NCBI RefSeq assembly: GCF_002906155.1
Contig: NZ_MUJK01000004.1
Span: 372,001 to 436,000 of the forward strand
DNA from: Pseudomonas laurylsulfativorans
Lineage (GTDB): Bacteria; Pseudomonadota; Gammaproteobacteria; Pseudomonadales; Pseudomonadaceae
Length of the DNA stretch: 64,000 nucleotides
Direction: 5' to 3'
Shown: positions 16,202 through 28,735 of the stretch, one piece after another
How the letters are laid out: each line of letters starts with the position of its first letter
Numbering within the stretch: position 1 is the first letter of the stretch
Made by a program: the position numbers and the translations under genes
The notes under the pieces: generated by a model
What the model was told of the DNA's origin: nothing
What the model saw: the letters and a program-made list of their open reading frames with translations, nothing else
Database searches by the model: none

Positions 16202-17560
16202 ATGCAAACCCCCAACCCCCAACGCCCCCTCTGGAAAACCTACCTGTTTTTCCTCGCCCCGATGGTCCTGTCGAACTTCCTGCAATCGATGTCCGGCACG
16301 GTCAACAGCATCTACATCGGCCAGATGCTTGGCACCCAGGCGCTGGCGGCGGTGTCGGGGATGTTTCCCATCGTGTTTTTCTTCATCGCCCTGGTCATCG
16401 GCCTTGGCGCGGGTGCGGGGGTGTTGATCGGGCAGGCGTGGGGGGCACGGGAGACGCATCTGGTGAAGGCCATCGCCGGGGCGACGGTGTTGTTGGGGGT
16501 GTTGATCGGGTTGGTAGCGGCGGTGGTGGGGAGTGTGTTTGCGCGGTCGGCGTTGGTGGGGTTGGGGACGCCGGCGGATGTGCTGGACGATGCGGTGGCG
16601 TATGCCCATGTGATGTTGTGGATCATGCCGTCGCTGTTGGTGTTTGTGTTGTTCACGCAGTTGTTGCGCGGGGTGAGCGATACCTTGTCGCCGTTGTTGG
16701 CGCTGGTGGTGTCGACCATTGTCGGTCTGGCGCTGACGCCGGCGTTGATTCGCGGGTGGTTGGGTTTTGCGCCGATGGGGATTCAGAGTGCGGCGATTGC
16801 CGGGTTGGTGGGTAACCTGGTGGCGATGGGGCTGCTGGCGTGGCGCTTGATTGGCAAGGGTCATCCGCTGGCGCCGGACCGTGAGTTCTTTGCGGCGATG
16901 AAGCTGGACATGGCGATTCTCGGCAAGGTGCTGCGCATCGGTTTGCCCACCGGGTTGCAGATGGTGGTGTTGTCGTTGTCGGAGCTGGTGATTCTGGCGC
17001 TGGTGAACCAGCACGGTTCCCAGGCGACGGCGGCGTATGGCGCGGTGACGCAGATCGTCAATTACGTGCAGTTCCCGGCGCTGTCGATTGCGATTACCGC
17101 GTCGATCCTCGGGGCGCAGGCGATCGGGGCTGGGCGCATTGAGCGCATCGGGCCGATCCTGAAGACCGGGCTGATGATCAACGTGTGTTTGACCGGTGGT
17201 CTGGTGGTGCTCGGGTACTTGTTGTCGAGCTGGTTGCTGGCGTCGTTCCTCACTGAAGAAGCGACACTTAACATGGCCGAGCACCTGTTGCACATCATGC
17301 TCTGGAGCCTGTTGGTGTTTGGCTTCCAGGCGATCATCGGCGGCATCATGCGCGCCAGCGGCACGGTGATGGTGCCGGTGGCGATTTCCATTGTCTGTGT
17401 AGTTGGGATTCAGTTGCCGGCGGCGTATCTGCTGGACGCGAAGTTCGGGCTGCAAGGGGTGTGGATGGCGTTTCCGGTGGCGTATCTGGGGATGCTGGTG
17501 TTGCAGACGCTGTATTACAAGCTGGTGTGGCAGCATCAGAAGATCGAGCGGTTGGTGTAG
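16202..17560 (+). CDS. MATE family multidrug/Na+ antiporter
   Basis: 452 residues from ATG 16202. An in-frame ATG at 16139 would add a charged 21-residue leader, which is less plausible. About twelve hydrophobic segments span the whole chain, in the two six-helix halves of the MATE family; the first ends in FLQSMSGTVNSIYIGQMLG, a common N-lobe pattern. Members exchange cations for cationic drugs or metabolites across the inner membrane. The gene stands alone. The middle part of the sequence is very rich in G on the coding strand, with strong codon bias. Confidence 0.85.
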   Translation: MQTPNPQRPLWKTYLFFLAPMVLSNFLQSMSGTVNSIYIGQMLGTQALAAVSGMFPIVFFFIALVIGLGAGAGVLIGQAWGARETHLVKAIAGATVLLGVLIGLVAAVVGSVFARSALVGLGTPADVLDDAVAYAHVMLWIMPSLLVFVLFTQLLRGVSDTLSPLLALVVSTIVGLALTPALIRGWLGFAPMGIQSAAIAGLVGNLVAMGLLAWRLIGKGHPLAPDREFFAAMKLDMAILGKVLRIGLPTGLQMVVLSLSELVILALVNQHGSQATAAYGAVTQIVNYVQFPALSIAITASILGAQAIGAGRIERIGPILKTGLMINVCLTGGLVVLGYLLSSWLLASFLTEEATLNMAEHLLHIMLWSLLVFGFQAIIGGIMRASGTVMVPVAISIVCVVGIQLPAAYLLDAKFGLQGVWMAFPVAYLGMLVLQTLYYKLVWQHQKIERLV

Positions 17561-17598
17561 GCGGGACGCAGCGGGAGGGGCATGCTATTCACTGAACG

Positions 17599-17717
17599 TT
17601 GTGGCGAGGGGGCTTGCCTCCATTCGAGTGCGAAGCGCTCGCAAAAAATTGTACTGATCGCTAGATTTTTGGGGGGCTGCTGCGCAGCCCAACGGGGGCA
17701 AGCCCCCTCGCCACAAA
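17599..17717. repeat. Long inverted repeat of the TTGTGGCGAGGGGGCTTGCC type
   Basis: The right arm (GGGGGCAAGCCCCCTCGCCACAA, written in pieces) is the reverse complement of the left arm starting at 17599. A GC-rich internal hairpin (GGGGCTGCTGCGCAGCCC region) lies between them. The same palindrome type occurs at 46339-46490. Confidence 0.75.
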
Positions 17718-17782
17718 GCCTTCGCCACAAAAGGACGGTGTGACTGAAAAAGACAGGCGCCATCGCCTGGGGAGGTTTTCAA

Positions 17783-18454
17783 ATGAGCCCCTTGTCCCAT
17801 TCCATCCTGCAAGACCGGCCAGCGGCGGGGCGGCGTTTGATTGAGCCGCTGCTGCCTTACGCCAATCGCCCCGATGTGATCATTCTGGCCTTGCCCCGTG
17901 GCGGCGTGCCGGTGGCTTATGAAGTGGCCACGGCACTGAAGGTTCGCCTGGACCTGATGCTGGTGCGCAAGCTCGGGGTGCCGTCTCGCCCGGAGTACGC
18001 CATGGGCGCGATTGCCAGCGGTGGTATCCAGATTTGTAACGAAGAGGCATTGCGCGTGCACCCGATTGATCGCGCCGCGTTTGACGCCGTGGTCGAACGG
18101 GAAACCCGCGAACTGCTGCGCCGCGAGAAGGTTTACCGGGGGGCGCGGGCGCCGGTGCAACTCAAGGATCAGGTGGTGATCCTGATCGACGATGGCCTGG
18201 CCACCGGCGCTTCGATGAGGGCGGCAATCCAGGCGCTGCGGGTGCAGGCGCCTTCGCGCATCGTGGTGGCGGTGCCGGTGGCGCCGATCGAGACAGTGGA
18301 GGCCTTGCGCAACGAGGTGGATGAACTGGTCTGCCCGCTGATGCCCGAGTGGTTCACGTCGATTGGCCATTGGTACGTGGACTTTTCCCAGACCTCGGAT
18401 GGCGAGGTGATCGCGCTGTTGCAGCGGGCGTGGCAACGCCGGGAGTGTGGGTAG
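17783..18454 (+). CDS. Phosphoribosyltransferase family protein
   Basis: 223 residues. The PRPP-binding loop VILIDDGLATGASM is clear at about residues 132-145. An N-terminal LPRGGVPVAYEVA segment and a VRKLGVP strand complete the type I PRTase core. Such stand-alone proteins are often annotated as putative phosphoribosyltransferases fused or linked to hydrolases; the base substrate cannot be told from sequence. The ribosome site GGGGAGG lies a few bases before the ATG. It appears monocistronic, with MATE upstream and YceI downstream. Confidence 0.8.
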   Translation: MSPLSHSILQDRPAAGRRLIEPLLPYANRPDVIILALPRGGVPVAYEVATALKVRLDLMLVRKLGVPSRPEYAMGAIASGGIQICNEEALRVHPIDRAAFDAVVERETRELLRREKVYRGARAPVQLKDQVVILIDDGLATGASMRAAIQALRVQAPSRIVVAVPVAPIETVEALRNEVDELVCPLMPEWFTSIGHWYVDFSQTSDGEVIALLQRAWQRRECG

Positions 18455-18591
18455 TGCGGACAGCCAGCGGCAGGTGGTCGCAAATCGCCGTGGGAAGTGG
18501 AATAAACGCCGGTTGTTTGCTTTAGTCCATCTGGTGCCAGCTTTCATGTGCGGCACGCCAACTCAAGACGGGAGCCCTCCCGGAGAGTGCC

Positions 18592-19176
18592 ATGAACCTT
18601 CGATCCGCGCGTTGCGTCGCCCTGGCCACCACATTGGTGTTCGGCCTGGTGCAGTTCGGCCTGGCGCCGTTCGCTGAAGCCGTGGAATACAAGGAAGTGA
18701 ACGCCAAGGCCAGCACCTTGAGTTTCACCTATCAGCAAATGGGTTCGCGAAACTACGGTACTTTCGGCAAGTTCGAGGCCAATCTCGACTTCGACACCGA
18801 TAACCCCGGCGGCGCCCACGCCGCGCTGACCATCGACCTGAGCAGCATCGAAGCCGGCAGCGACGACGCCAACACCGAGCTGCAAAAACCGGCGTGGTTC
18901 GACACCGCGACTTATCCGGTGGCAACGTTCGAATCGACGTCCATCAAGGCCCTCGGCAATAACCGCTACACCATCACCGGAAAGCTGTCCCTGCGCGGGC
19001 TCACTCGGGAGGTAAGTGTGCCGGTGCTGCTGAAATCGGAGAGCTCCATTGGCATCTTCGTTGGCGATCTGGTGATCAAGCGTGACGACTTCAAAATAGG
19101 CGAGGGCGAGTGGGCGAACAGTGTGGTGTCCAACGAGATCAATATCCGCTTTCGCATGGTGGCGCCGCAGCGATGA
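18592..19176 (+). CDS. YceI family periplasmic lipid-binding protein
   Basis: 194 residues with a classical signal peptide (cleavage likely near AEA-VEY, residues 28-31). The rest is the lipocalin-like YceI barrel: YKEVNAKASTLSFTYQQMG at the start, GKFEANLDFD, then TFESTSIK and the typical LSLRGLTREV turn. YceI proteins bind isoprenoid or fatty amide lipids in the periplasm and are often base- or stress-induced. It precedes the REPIN array, which may form its transcript end. Confidence 0.85.
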   Translation: MNLRSARCVALATTLVFGLVQFGLAPFAEAVEYKEVNAKASTLSFTYQQMGSRNYGTFGKFEANLDFDTDNPGGAHAALTIDLSSIEAGSDDANTELQKPAWFDTATYPVATFESTSIKALGNNRYTITGKLSLRGLTREVSVPVLLKSESSIGIFVGDLVIKRDDFKIGEGEWANSVVSNEINIRFRMVAPQR

Positions 19177-19264
19177 CTGGAGCCTGCTCGCGAACGCGTT
19201 CTGACAGTCATCGCAAAAACAAGTTTTTCACGCAATCCCGGGACACCCCCCGATAACGCGATAC

Positions 19265-19987
19265 CTGTAGGAGCCGGCTTGCCGGCGATGGACTCAAGTG
19301 CGCCGCGTTAATCCAGTTCAGACGCGTTTTCGTTAACGACCATCGCCAGCAAGCTGGCTCCTACAAGAGACCGCGTGACCTTCAAACCCTGTAGGAGCCG
19401 GCTTGCCGGCGATGGACTCAAGTGCGCTGCGTTTATCCAGTTTTCACGCGTTATCGTTAACGACCATCGCTAGCAAGCTGGCTCCTACAAGAGACCGCGT
19501 GACCTTCAAACCCTGTAGGAGCCGGCTTGCCGGCGATGGACTCAAGCGCGCCGCGTTTATCCAGTTCAGACGTGTTTTCGTTAACGACCATCGCCAGCAA
19601 GCTGGCTCCTGCAAGTGACCGCGTGACCTTCAAACCCTGTAGGAGCCGGCTTGCCGGCGATGGACTCAAGTGCGCTGCGTTTATCCAGTTTTCACGCGTT
19701 TTCGTTAACGACCATCGCCAGCAAGCTGGCTCCTACAAGTGACCGTGTGACCTTCAAACCCTGTAGGAGCCGGCTTGCCGGCGATGGACTCAAGTGCAGC
19801 GCGTTTATCCAGTTTGCACGTGTTTTCGTTAACGACCATCGCCAGCAAGCTGGCTCCTACAAGTGACCGTGTGACCTTCAAACCCTGTAGGAGCCGGCTT
19901 GCCGGCGATGGACTCAAGTGCAGCGCGTTTATCCAGTTTGCACGCGTTTTCGTTAACGACCATCGCCAGCAAGCTGGCTTCTGCAAG
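19265..19987. repeat. Tandem REPIN array, six units of 124 bp
   Basis: Units start at 19265, 19389, 19513, 19637, 19761 and 19885, an exact 124-bp period; the last is cut at about 19987. Each unit holds two inverted REP sequences (GTAGGAGCCGGCTTGCCGG and a partner ending GCTGGCTCCTAC) separated by a shared spacer, so each can fold into one long hairpin. Units differ by only a few bases. The array fills the space between YceI and the terminator of multicopper oxidase copy 2. Short frames inside it are not genes. Confidence 0.95.
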
Positions 19988-20011
19988 TGACTTCCAAATC
20001 AGTGAAAGCCC

Positions 20012-20049
20012 AAAAAAAGCGCCCGGTCCACATTGCATGGACCGGGCGC
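20012..20049 (-). terminator. Terminator of multicopper oxidase copy 2
   Basis: Perfect stem GCGCCCGGTCCA / TGGACCGGGCGC with a short loop (20019-20049), followed on the minus strand by seven T. It is homologous to the terminator at 7222-7257, so the duplication that made the two oxidases included their ends. Confidence 0.85.
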
Positions 20050-20062
20050 CGATCAAGCCGCT

Positions 20063-23443
<3,381 letters not shown>

Positions 23444-23744
23444 CTTGTTTCCCTCGGGGCGCGCCGATGTGGCTGACGTTCGCAAAGCGGTCGATGCAAG
23501 AGGTGCGCCAAACGAGGGAAGGTCCGAGGAAAGGCGAAAGCTTGATTTGTATCAAAAGATTAAAGACTGTGGTGATAGCGCCGCAGTGGGTGGGAATCCT
23601 CAAAATCGGGGGGCTTCACCCACCCATTTTCCCCACTCACACCATAGACCTGCGTGGACTGGCGAGGGCAGGGGTAATACAGCGGACCGCGGGTGCCAGG
23701 CGCGTTATGATAGGCGGCCCTTGCCCCCGGAGCCTGTCACCGCA
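23444..23744. other. Divergent promoter region between oxidase copy 2 and the acetyltransferase
   Basis: About 300 bases. A GTGGGTGGG / CCCACCCA inverted repeat lies at about 23586-23625. No gene is supported; longer frames entering the acetyltransferase from here lack a ribosome site. Confidence 0.35.
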
Positions 23745-24467
23745 ATGCCCCTGATCAGCCATTTCAAGACCCCGTGCCCCGAGCACATCAATAGCCAGAT
23801 CCTGCAAATGGTGGTCGACAACCTGACCGACATCAGTATGGTCGCGATCTCGCCCAGCAACCTGCTGTACAACCTCTATCAATACGCGATCGGCTATGAG
23901 GTGCACCTGTATCTGGAGGCGCTGAAGGGTGAAAAGGGCATTGCCGTCGAGTTGATCGTCGCCACTGACGAAGACGACCCGGACAAGGTCATTGGTTTTG
24001 TACTGTACCTGCCGGTGCAGGACGATTCCGAGGCATGCGGCGTGGCGTACATGGCGGTGCAGGCCGAGTATCGGCGCCAGGGCGTGGCCCGGCGGATGCT
24101 GCGGGAAATGGTCGGCCGCTATCCCCATGCCGAGCTGACCTGCGCGGTGGCCAAGGTGCCGTATTTCGAGGCGATGGGCTTTGAGGTGGTGGGCGCGCGC
24201 GCGACCCAGGTGTTGATGAACACCCGCGACCACGCCACCGATGGCTTGATGGCGCTGCTGGATGTGGCGTCGATCTACAGCTCGCTGGAAGTGCGGCAGA
24301 TTCATACCTACCTGCTGCAAAAGCACGGCAAACGGGCCATGACCGATGCGGAAAAACAGCGCGACCGGCATCTGGACCAGTTGACGCGCAAGGCCAATGA
24401 GTTTGTGCGGGGCCGCTTGGGTGACGATGCGGTGCCGGCCGCAGGCCCTCGGTTGCGCCTGGTCTGA
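23745..24467 (+). CDS. GNAT family N-acetyltransferase
   Basis: 240 residues from ATG 23745, with GGAG upstream. Acetyl-CoA binding motif A is recognisable as YMAVQAEYRRQGVARRMLREM (about residues 102-122), preceded by a strand (VIGFVLYLP) and followed by YFEAMGFEVVG, motif B. The roughly 70 C-terminal residues after the fold are charged and helical. GNAT enzymes move an acetyl group to an amine; the substrate is not predictable. It ends 99 bases before the sigma factor gene, with a Fur box in between. Confidence 0.8.
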   Translation: MPLISHFKTPCPEHINSQILQMVVDNLTDISMVAISPSNLLYNLYQYAIGYEVHLYLEALKGEKGIAVELIVATDEDDPDKVIGFVLYLPVQDDSEACGVAYMAVQAEYRRQGVARRMLREMVGRYPHAELTCAVAKVPYFEAMGFEVVGARATQVLMNTRDHATDGLMALLDVASIYSSLEVRQIHTYLLQKHGKRAMTDAEKQRDRHLDQLTRKANEFVRGRLGDDAVPAAGPRLRLV

Positions 24468-24519
24468 GTGCTTTTCCCAGCCGATTTCAGCGGTCTTGCC
24501 AAACGGTGCCGGCTTCGAA

Positions 24520-24538
24520 GAAAATGAGAGTCATTATC
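24520..24538. promoter_or_regulatory. Fur box
   Basis: GAAAATGAGAGTCATTATC matches the 19-bp Fur consensus GATAATGATAATCATTATC at 16 of 19 positions and lies 28-46 bases before the sigma factor start. Iron-replete repression by Fur is the expected control of this operon. Confidence 0.8.
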
Positions 24539-24565
24539 AAATAACTCTTGTCTCGGGTCGTTTCC

Positions 24566-25075
24566 ATGTCATCCGCTGATTTCTCGCTGCAACACTCCGT
24601 GCACACGCTGTACGAGGACCATCACGGTTGGCTATGCGGCTGGCTGCGAAAAAGGCTTGGCTGCGTCGACCATGCCGCGGACCTGGCCCAGGACACGTTC
24701 ATTCGCGTGCTGACCCAACGCAAGAACCTGGAGTTGCGTGAACCGCGCGCCTACCTGAGCACCATTGCCCGCAGCCTGATGATCGACTCGTTCCGCCGGC
24801 GGGCGCTGGAGCAGGCGTATCTGGAAACCCTGGCGGCCATCCCCGAACCCGTGGCGGTGTCGCCGGAAACCCGCGAATTGATCATCGAAACCTTGATGGA
24901 CATTGACCGTCTGCTCGATGGCCTGGGGGAGCGCACGCGCGAGATCTTCCTGCTGGCGCAGCTCGATGGCTTGAGTTACGTCGAGATCGGCCGGCGTTTG
25001 CAGGTCTCGGTCAACACGGTGAAGAAGCATGCGGTGCGCGCCTTGACCCACTGTCTGTTGCTGATCGAGGACTGA
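24566..25075 (+). CDS. FecI-like ECF sigma factor
   Basis: 169 residues from ATG 24566 (in-frame 24548 is less likely). Region 2 is seen as DLAQDTFIRVL plus EPRAYLSTIARSLMIDSFRR. Region 4 is seen as LAQLDGLSYVEIGRRLQVSVNTVKKH, both typical of iron-starvation sigma factors. It should direct RNA polymerase to the TonB receptor gene downstream when the receptor binds its siderophore. It is followed three bases later by the fecR-like gene and preceded by a Fur box. Confidence 0.9.
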   Translation: MSSADFSLQHSVHTLYEDHHGWLCGWLRKRLGCVDHAADLAQDTFIRVLTQRKNLELREPRAYLSTIARSLMIDSFRRRALEQAYLETLAAIPEPVAVSPETRELIIETLMDIDRLLDGLGERTREIFLLAQLDGLSYVEIGRRLQVSVNTVKKHAVRALTHCLLLIED

Positions 25076-25078
25076 AGC

Positions 25079-26032
25079 GTGGCGCAACTGCAACCACTGG
25101 ATCACGCCACCCTCGAAGCGGCGGCGCGCTGGTATGTCGACTTGCGCGACGAGGCGCCGGACGGGGCTGTTTGCGAGGCGCACCAGCGTTGGCTGGAACG
25201 CGATCCGCGCCATTTGCAGGCGTGGGAACGCTTGGCGCGCTTGCAGGACAAGCTCGGCCAGATCAACCCCGCCATCGGTCGGTCGACCCTGGCCGGCGCC
25301 CGGGCCAGGCGCCGTGACGTGCTCAAGGTGTTGTCGATTTTGCTGGTGGCGGGCGGGGCGGGCACGTTGGCCTGGAACACCACGGCAATGCCTGTCCTGA
25401 TGGCCGATCAGCGCACCGCAACAGGTGAGCGCCGCCGCGTGCGCCTGGACGATGGCACGCAACTGCAACTCAACACCGCGACAGCCGTGGACGTGCGGTA
25501 CAGCGCAAGCCTGCGCGAAGTACGTTTGCTCAAGGGTGAGATCCAGATCGAAACCGCCCGCGACCCCCAGGCGCGTCCTTTCATCGTGCACACGGCCGAG
25601 GGCAGCATTCGCGCCCTGGGCACACGGTTTGTGGTGCGCAGCGAAGCAGGGCGCAGCGAAGTCAGCGTGCAGGAGCATGCCGTGGAGGTGCGCACGGCCA
25701 GCCTGTCGGGACCGGTGGTGCGGGTCGATGCCGGTCAGCAGTTGGGTTTTCACCAGAACAGTATTGAGCCCGTGCAACAGGCCAATCCCCAGGCCGATGC
25801 CTGGACCCGCGACATGCTGGTGGCCAACGACTGGCGCCTGGGCGACTTCATCGCGCAGTTGCAGCGTTATCGCCCCGGGCACCTGGGGTGTGATCCGGCG
25901 GTGGCGGTTTTGCGGATTTCCGGGGCGTTCCATCTGGGCAATACCGACACGGTGCTGGACAACCTGACGTCGACCTTGCCCGTGCGCATTCGTCGGTTCA
26001 GTCGCTACTGGGTCTCGGTGGAGCCGACTTGA
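25079..26032 (+). CDS. FecR-like anti-sigma / sigma regulator
   Basis: 317 residues with a GTG start three bases after the sigma gene. The cytoplasmic N-terminal part (about 1-85) has the W-E-R-L-A-R pattern of the FecR N-terminal domain. One membrane segment follows (VLSILLVAGGAGTLAW, about 82-100). The periplasmic FecR domain is marked by DDGTQLQLNTATAV and FIVHTAEGSIRALGTRFVV. It relays the signal from the receptor's N-terminal domain to the sigma factor. It is co-transcribed with its partners. Confidence 0.9.
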   Translation: MAQLQPLDHATLEAAARWYVDLRDEAPDGAVCEAHQRWLERDPRHLQAWERLARLQDKLGQINPAIGRSTLAGARARRRDVLKVLSILLVAGGAGTLAWNTTAMPVLMADQRTATGERRRVRLDDGTQLQLNTATAVDVRYSASLREVRLLKGEIQIETARDPQARPFIVHTAEGSIRALGTRFVVRSEAGRSEVSVQEHAVEVRTASLSGPVVRVDAGQQLGFHQNSIEPVQQANPQADAWTRDMLVANDWRLGDFIAQLQRYRPGHLGCDPAVAVLRISGAFHLGNTDTVLDNLTSTLPVRIRRFSRYWVSVEPT

Positions 26033-26147
26033 GTACGATCGAAAAAAAATTCGTCGTGGGTGTTGTTGATTTTGATTCTCGTTCGACTTGGTAGATACAG
26101 GCGCAACAGACGCTGCCATTCACTGCCAACGGGCGAAAGGAAACTGC

Positions 26148-28634
26148 ATGACCCCTCGCAATCCCCAACACCGCCATTCACCTGCCCAGTCACCCGTCAA
26201 ACCCCTGAACCGTGCCGTGCAAGCGGCGTTGCTGGGGATGGCGCTGGCCGTTCCGTTGGGGATGGCGATGGTGGCACAACCTGCATGGGCGCAAACCGAT
26301 GTCGAAGCGCAATTCAATATTGCGGCCGGCCCGCTGGGTTCGGCGCTGACCCAGTTTGCCTCCATCGCCGGGGTGACCGTTTCCTTCGATCCGGCCCATG
26401 CCAACGGCCAGAAAACCGCCGGGTTGCAGGGCCGCTATACCACTGACGCCGGCCTGCGCCAACTGTTGGCCGCCAGCAAACTGGAAGCGGTGCGCCATGA
26501 CAATGGCAGCTATTCGCTGCTGCCGATCGTGGCCAGCGGTACGGCATTGCAGTTGGGCGCCACGAGCATTTCCGGCGCGCTAACCGAGTCTGCGTATGGT
26601 CCGGTGGACGGCTACGTCGCCACCCGCAGTGCCACCGCCACCAAGACCGACACACCGATCCTGGAGATCCCGCAGACCATCAACGTGGTCACCGCCGCCC
26701 AGGTGGAGACCCAGGGGGCGCGCAACCTGACCCAGGCCCTGCGCTACACGCCGGGGTTGAACACCGGCGGTTTCACCGACCGTAACTCGATTGCCGACGA
26801 GATCACCAGCCGTGGCTTCGCGCCGACGCCGCTGTACCTGGACGGCGCCTACATCCCGTATGCGGGTAGCCTGGGCGGTGCGCCGCAAATCGATCCGTAC
26901 ACCCTGGAACGCATCGAAGTGCTCAAGGGGCCGTCGTCGGTGCTCTACGGGCAGAACCAGCCGGGCGGCTTGATCAACATGGTCTCCAAGCGCCCGACCA
27001 GCGAGCAGCGCAACCAGGTCAAACTTGGCGCGGGCAGCTACAACCGGGTCAACGGCGCCTTCGACACCAGTGGCCCGCTCGATGACCAGAAACAGTTCCT
27101 CTATCGTCTCGTCGGCGTTGCCGATAAAGGCAATGAACAGGTCGACCACAACAACAGCCAGCGCATGTTGCTGGCGCCGAGCCTGACCTGGAACATGAAC
27201 GACGAGACCGCCCTGACCTTGCTGGCACAAGTCCAGCGCGACGACGGCGTGCCGGATTATCAGTCGCTGCCGAGGATCGGTTCCCTCGACCGTGGACCGA
27301 ACGGTGAGCGGATCAACCGCCACTTCTTCTCCGGCGATACGAACTTCAACGATTACAAACGCGATCAGTATGTCTTCGGCTACGACTTCACCCACGATTT
27401 CAGCGAAGACCTGAAATACCGCTCCAGCGCACGCTACACCGACGTGCGTGACCGCTATAAAGGTTTCTACCTGCGCAGCTTCGTCACCGAAGGCGGTGTG
27501 ACCGATTACACCCGGGCCAACCGCGCCAAGGTCGACTGGCACCAGCACAACATCGCGTACACCATCGATAACAACCTGGAATACAAATTCAACACCGGCG
27601 CCCTGGAGCACACCACATTGATGGGGGTGGACTATCGCCATTTCACCCGCAAGTACGATGGCTACAACGCCAACAACGTGTTGCCGGTCGACCTGTACGG
27701 CAAGAACAACTACGACACCAGCAGCGTGACGCCGACGCTGACCACCCAGTGGGACAACACGCTGCGCCAGACCGGTGTGTACTTGCAGGACCAGATCAAG
27801 CTGGACAAGTGGATCCTGACCATTGGTGGCCGCCAGGACTGGGCGGAAATCAACAACAAGGACTTGCTGGCGTCCACCCATGAATCCAAGCGCGACAGCC
27901 AGTTTACTGGCCGGGTGGGCCTGACCTACGTGACCGATTTTGGCCTGGCACCGTATGTCAGCTACTCCGAGTCGTTCTTGCCGACCCTGGGCACGGCGGC
28001 ACCCGAGCGCGGCGGCAAGGCGTTCGAACCGACCAAGGGCGAGCAGTACGAAGTCGGCGTGAAGTACCAGCCATTCGAGAAAACGCTGATTACCGCTTCG
28101 GTCTATGAGGTCAAGCAGAAGAACGTGTTGACGGGCGACGTCGTGTACCCGGAGTACATGGCCCAGAGCGGCGAAATGCGCTCGCGGGGCATCGAGCTGG
28201 AGGTCAAGTCGAGCCTCGACAACATCGACGTCATGGCTGCCGCCAGCTACATGGACTCGTTCTACACCAAGGACACCTGGGGCAATCAGGACCACCGCAA
28301 CGAGGCGCAGTCGCCGGTGTCGGCATCGATGTGGGTCGACTATCACTTCACCCAAGCCAACCTCAATGGCCTGACCTTCGGTGCCGGTGCCCGCTATACC
28401 GGGCGCAAGCCGGGTGATGCGGCCAACTCGTTCGACGTGCCGTCCTGGGTCGTGTATGACGCCACCGTCAGCTATGACATGAGCAAACTGGATGCGAGCC
28501 TGCGCGGTCTGCAGACCCGCCTGAACGTGCAGAACATCTTCGACCGTGAGTACGTATCGGACTGCAACTATTCGTTCGGTTGCTATTACGGACAAGAGCG
28601 GGTGGCGTCGGTCGAGATGACGTACGACTGGTAA
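26148..28634 (+). CDS. TonB-dependent siderophore receptor with signalling domain
   Basis: 828 residues from ATG 26148, which has AAGGAA upstream. A long signal peptide ends near AWAQ. A secretin/TonB short N-terminal (STN) domain follows (FNIAAGPLGSALTQFA... about residues 50-125), the part that contacts FecR. Then come the plug (PQTINVVTAAQ, IEVLKGPSSVLYGQ-x-PGG) and the 22-strand barrel, ending in a terminal aromatic W. The closest known style is the hydroxamate/ferrichrome receptor group (FhuA, FiuA), but the ligand is not provable. It completes the sigma, anti-sigma, receptor cassette. Confidence 0.9.
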   Translation: MTPRNPQHRHSPAQSPVKPLNRAVQAALLGMALAVPLGMAMVAQPAWAQTDVEAQFNIAAGPLGSALTQFASIAGVTVSFDPAHANGQKTAGLQGRYTTDAGLRQLLAASKLEAVRHDNGSYSLLPIVASGTALQLGATSISGALTESAYGPVDGYVATRSATATKTDTPILEIPQTINVVTAAQVETQGARNLTQALRYTPGLNTGGFTDRNSIADEITSRGFAPTPLYLDGAYIPYAGSLGGAPQIDPYTLERIEVLKGPSSVLYGQNQPGGLINMVSKRPTSEQRNQVKLGAGSYNRVNGAFDTSGPLDDQKQFLYRLVGVADKGNEQVDHNNSQRMLLAPSLTWNMNDETALTLLAQVQRDDGVPDYQSLPRIGSLDRGPNGERINRHFFSGDTNFNDYKRDQYVFGYDFTHDFSEDLKYRSSARYTDVRDRYKGFYLRSFVTEGGVTDYTRANRAKVDWHQHNIAYTIDNNLEYKFNTGALEHTTLMGVDYRHFTRKYDGYNANNVLPVDLYGKNNYDTSSVTPTLTTQWDNTLRQTGVYLQDQIKLDKWILTIGGRQDWAEINNKDLLASTHESKRDSQFTGRVGLTYVTDFGLAPYVSYSESFLPTLGTAAPERGGKAFEPTKGEQYEVGVKYQPFEKTLITASVYEVKQKNVLTGDVVYPEYMAQSGEMRSRGIELEVKSSLDNIDVMAAASYMDSFYTKDTWGNQDHRNEAQSPVSASMWVDYHFTQANLNGLTFGAGARYTGRKPGDAANSFDVPSWVVYDATVSYDMSKLDASLRGLQTRLNVQNIFDREYVSDCNYSFGCYYGQERVASVEMTYDW

Positions 28635-28675
28635 TTGTTGTCGCCGCGAAGGCTGCCCAACACCGCAAATCCCCT

Positions 28676-28701
28676 GTAGGAGCCGGCAAGCCGGCTCCTA
28701 C
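28676..28701. repeat. Compact REP hairpin, probable terminator of the receptor gene
   Basis: GTAGGAGCCGGC / GCCGGCTCCTAC with a two-base loop lies about 40 bases after the receptor stop. Confidence 0.75.
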
Positions 28702-28735
28702 GGTCATCGGTTGTCTGCGAGAGCCCGGGCAGTAC

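Noticed and set aside
16145..17536. 463-codon minus-strand frame opposite the MATE gene
   Set aside because: The translation is full of His, Gln, Arg and Pro with no hydrophobic core; it arises from GC-biased codon use on the other strand.
19403..19990. Repeated 70-codon frames and possible CRISPR-like periodicity
   Set aside because: The 124-bp units are REPIN doublets with conserved 'spacers'; there are no unique spacers or cas genes, and the frames just follow the repeat.
26580..28595. 671-codon minus-strand frame opposite the TonB receptor
   Set aside because: Shadow of the receptor gene; no signal, domain or ribosome site.
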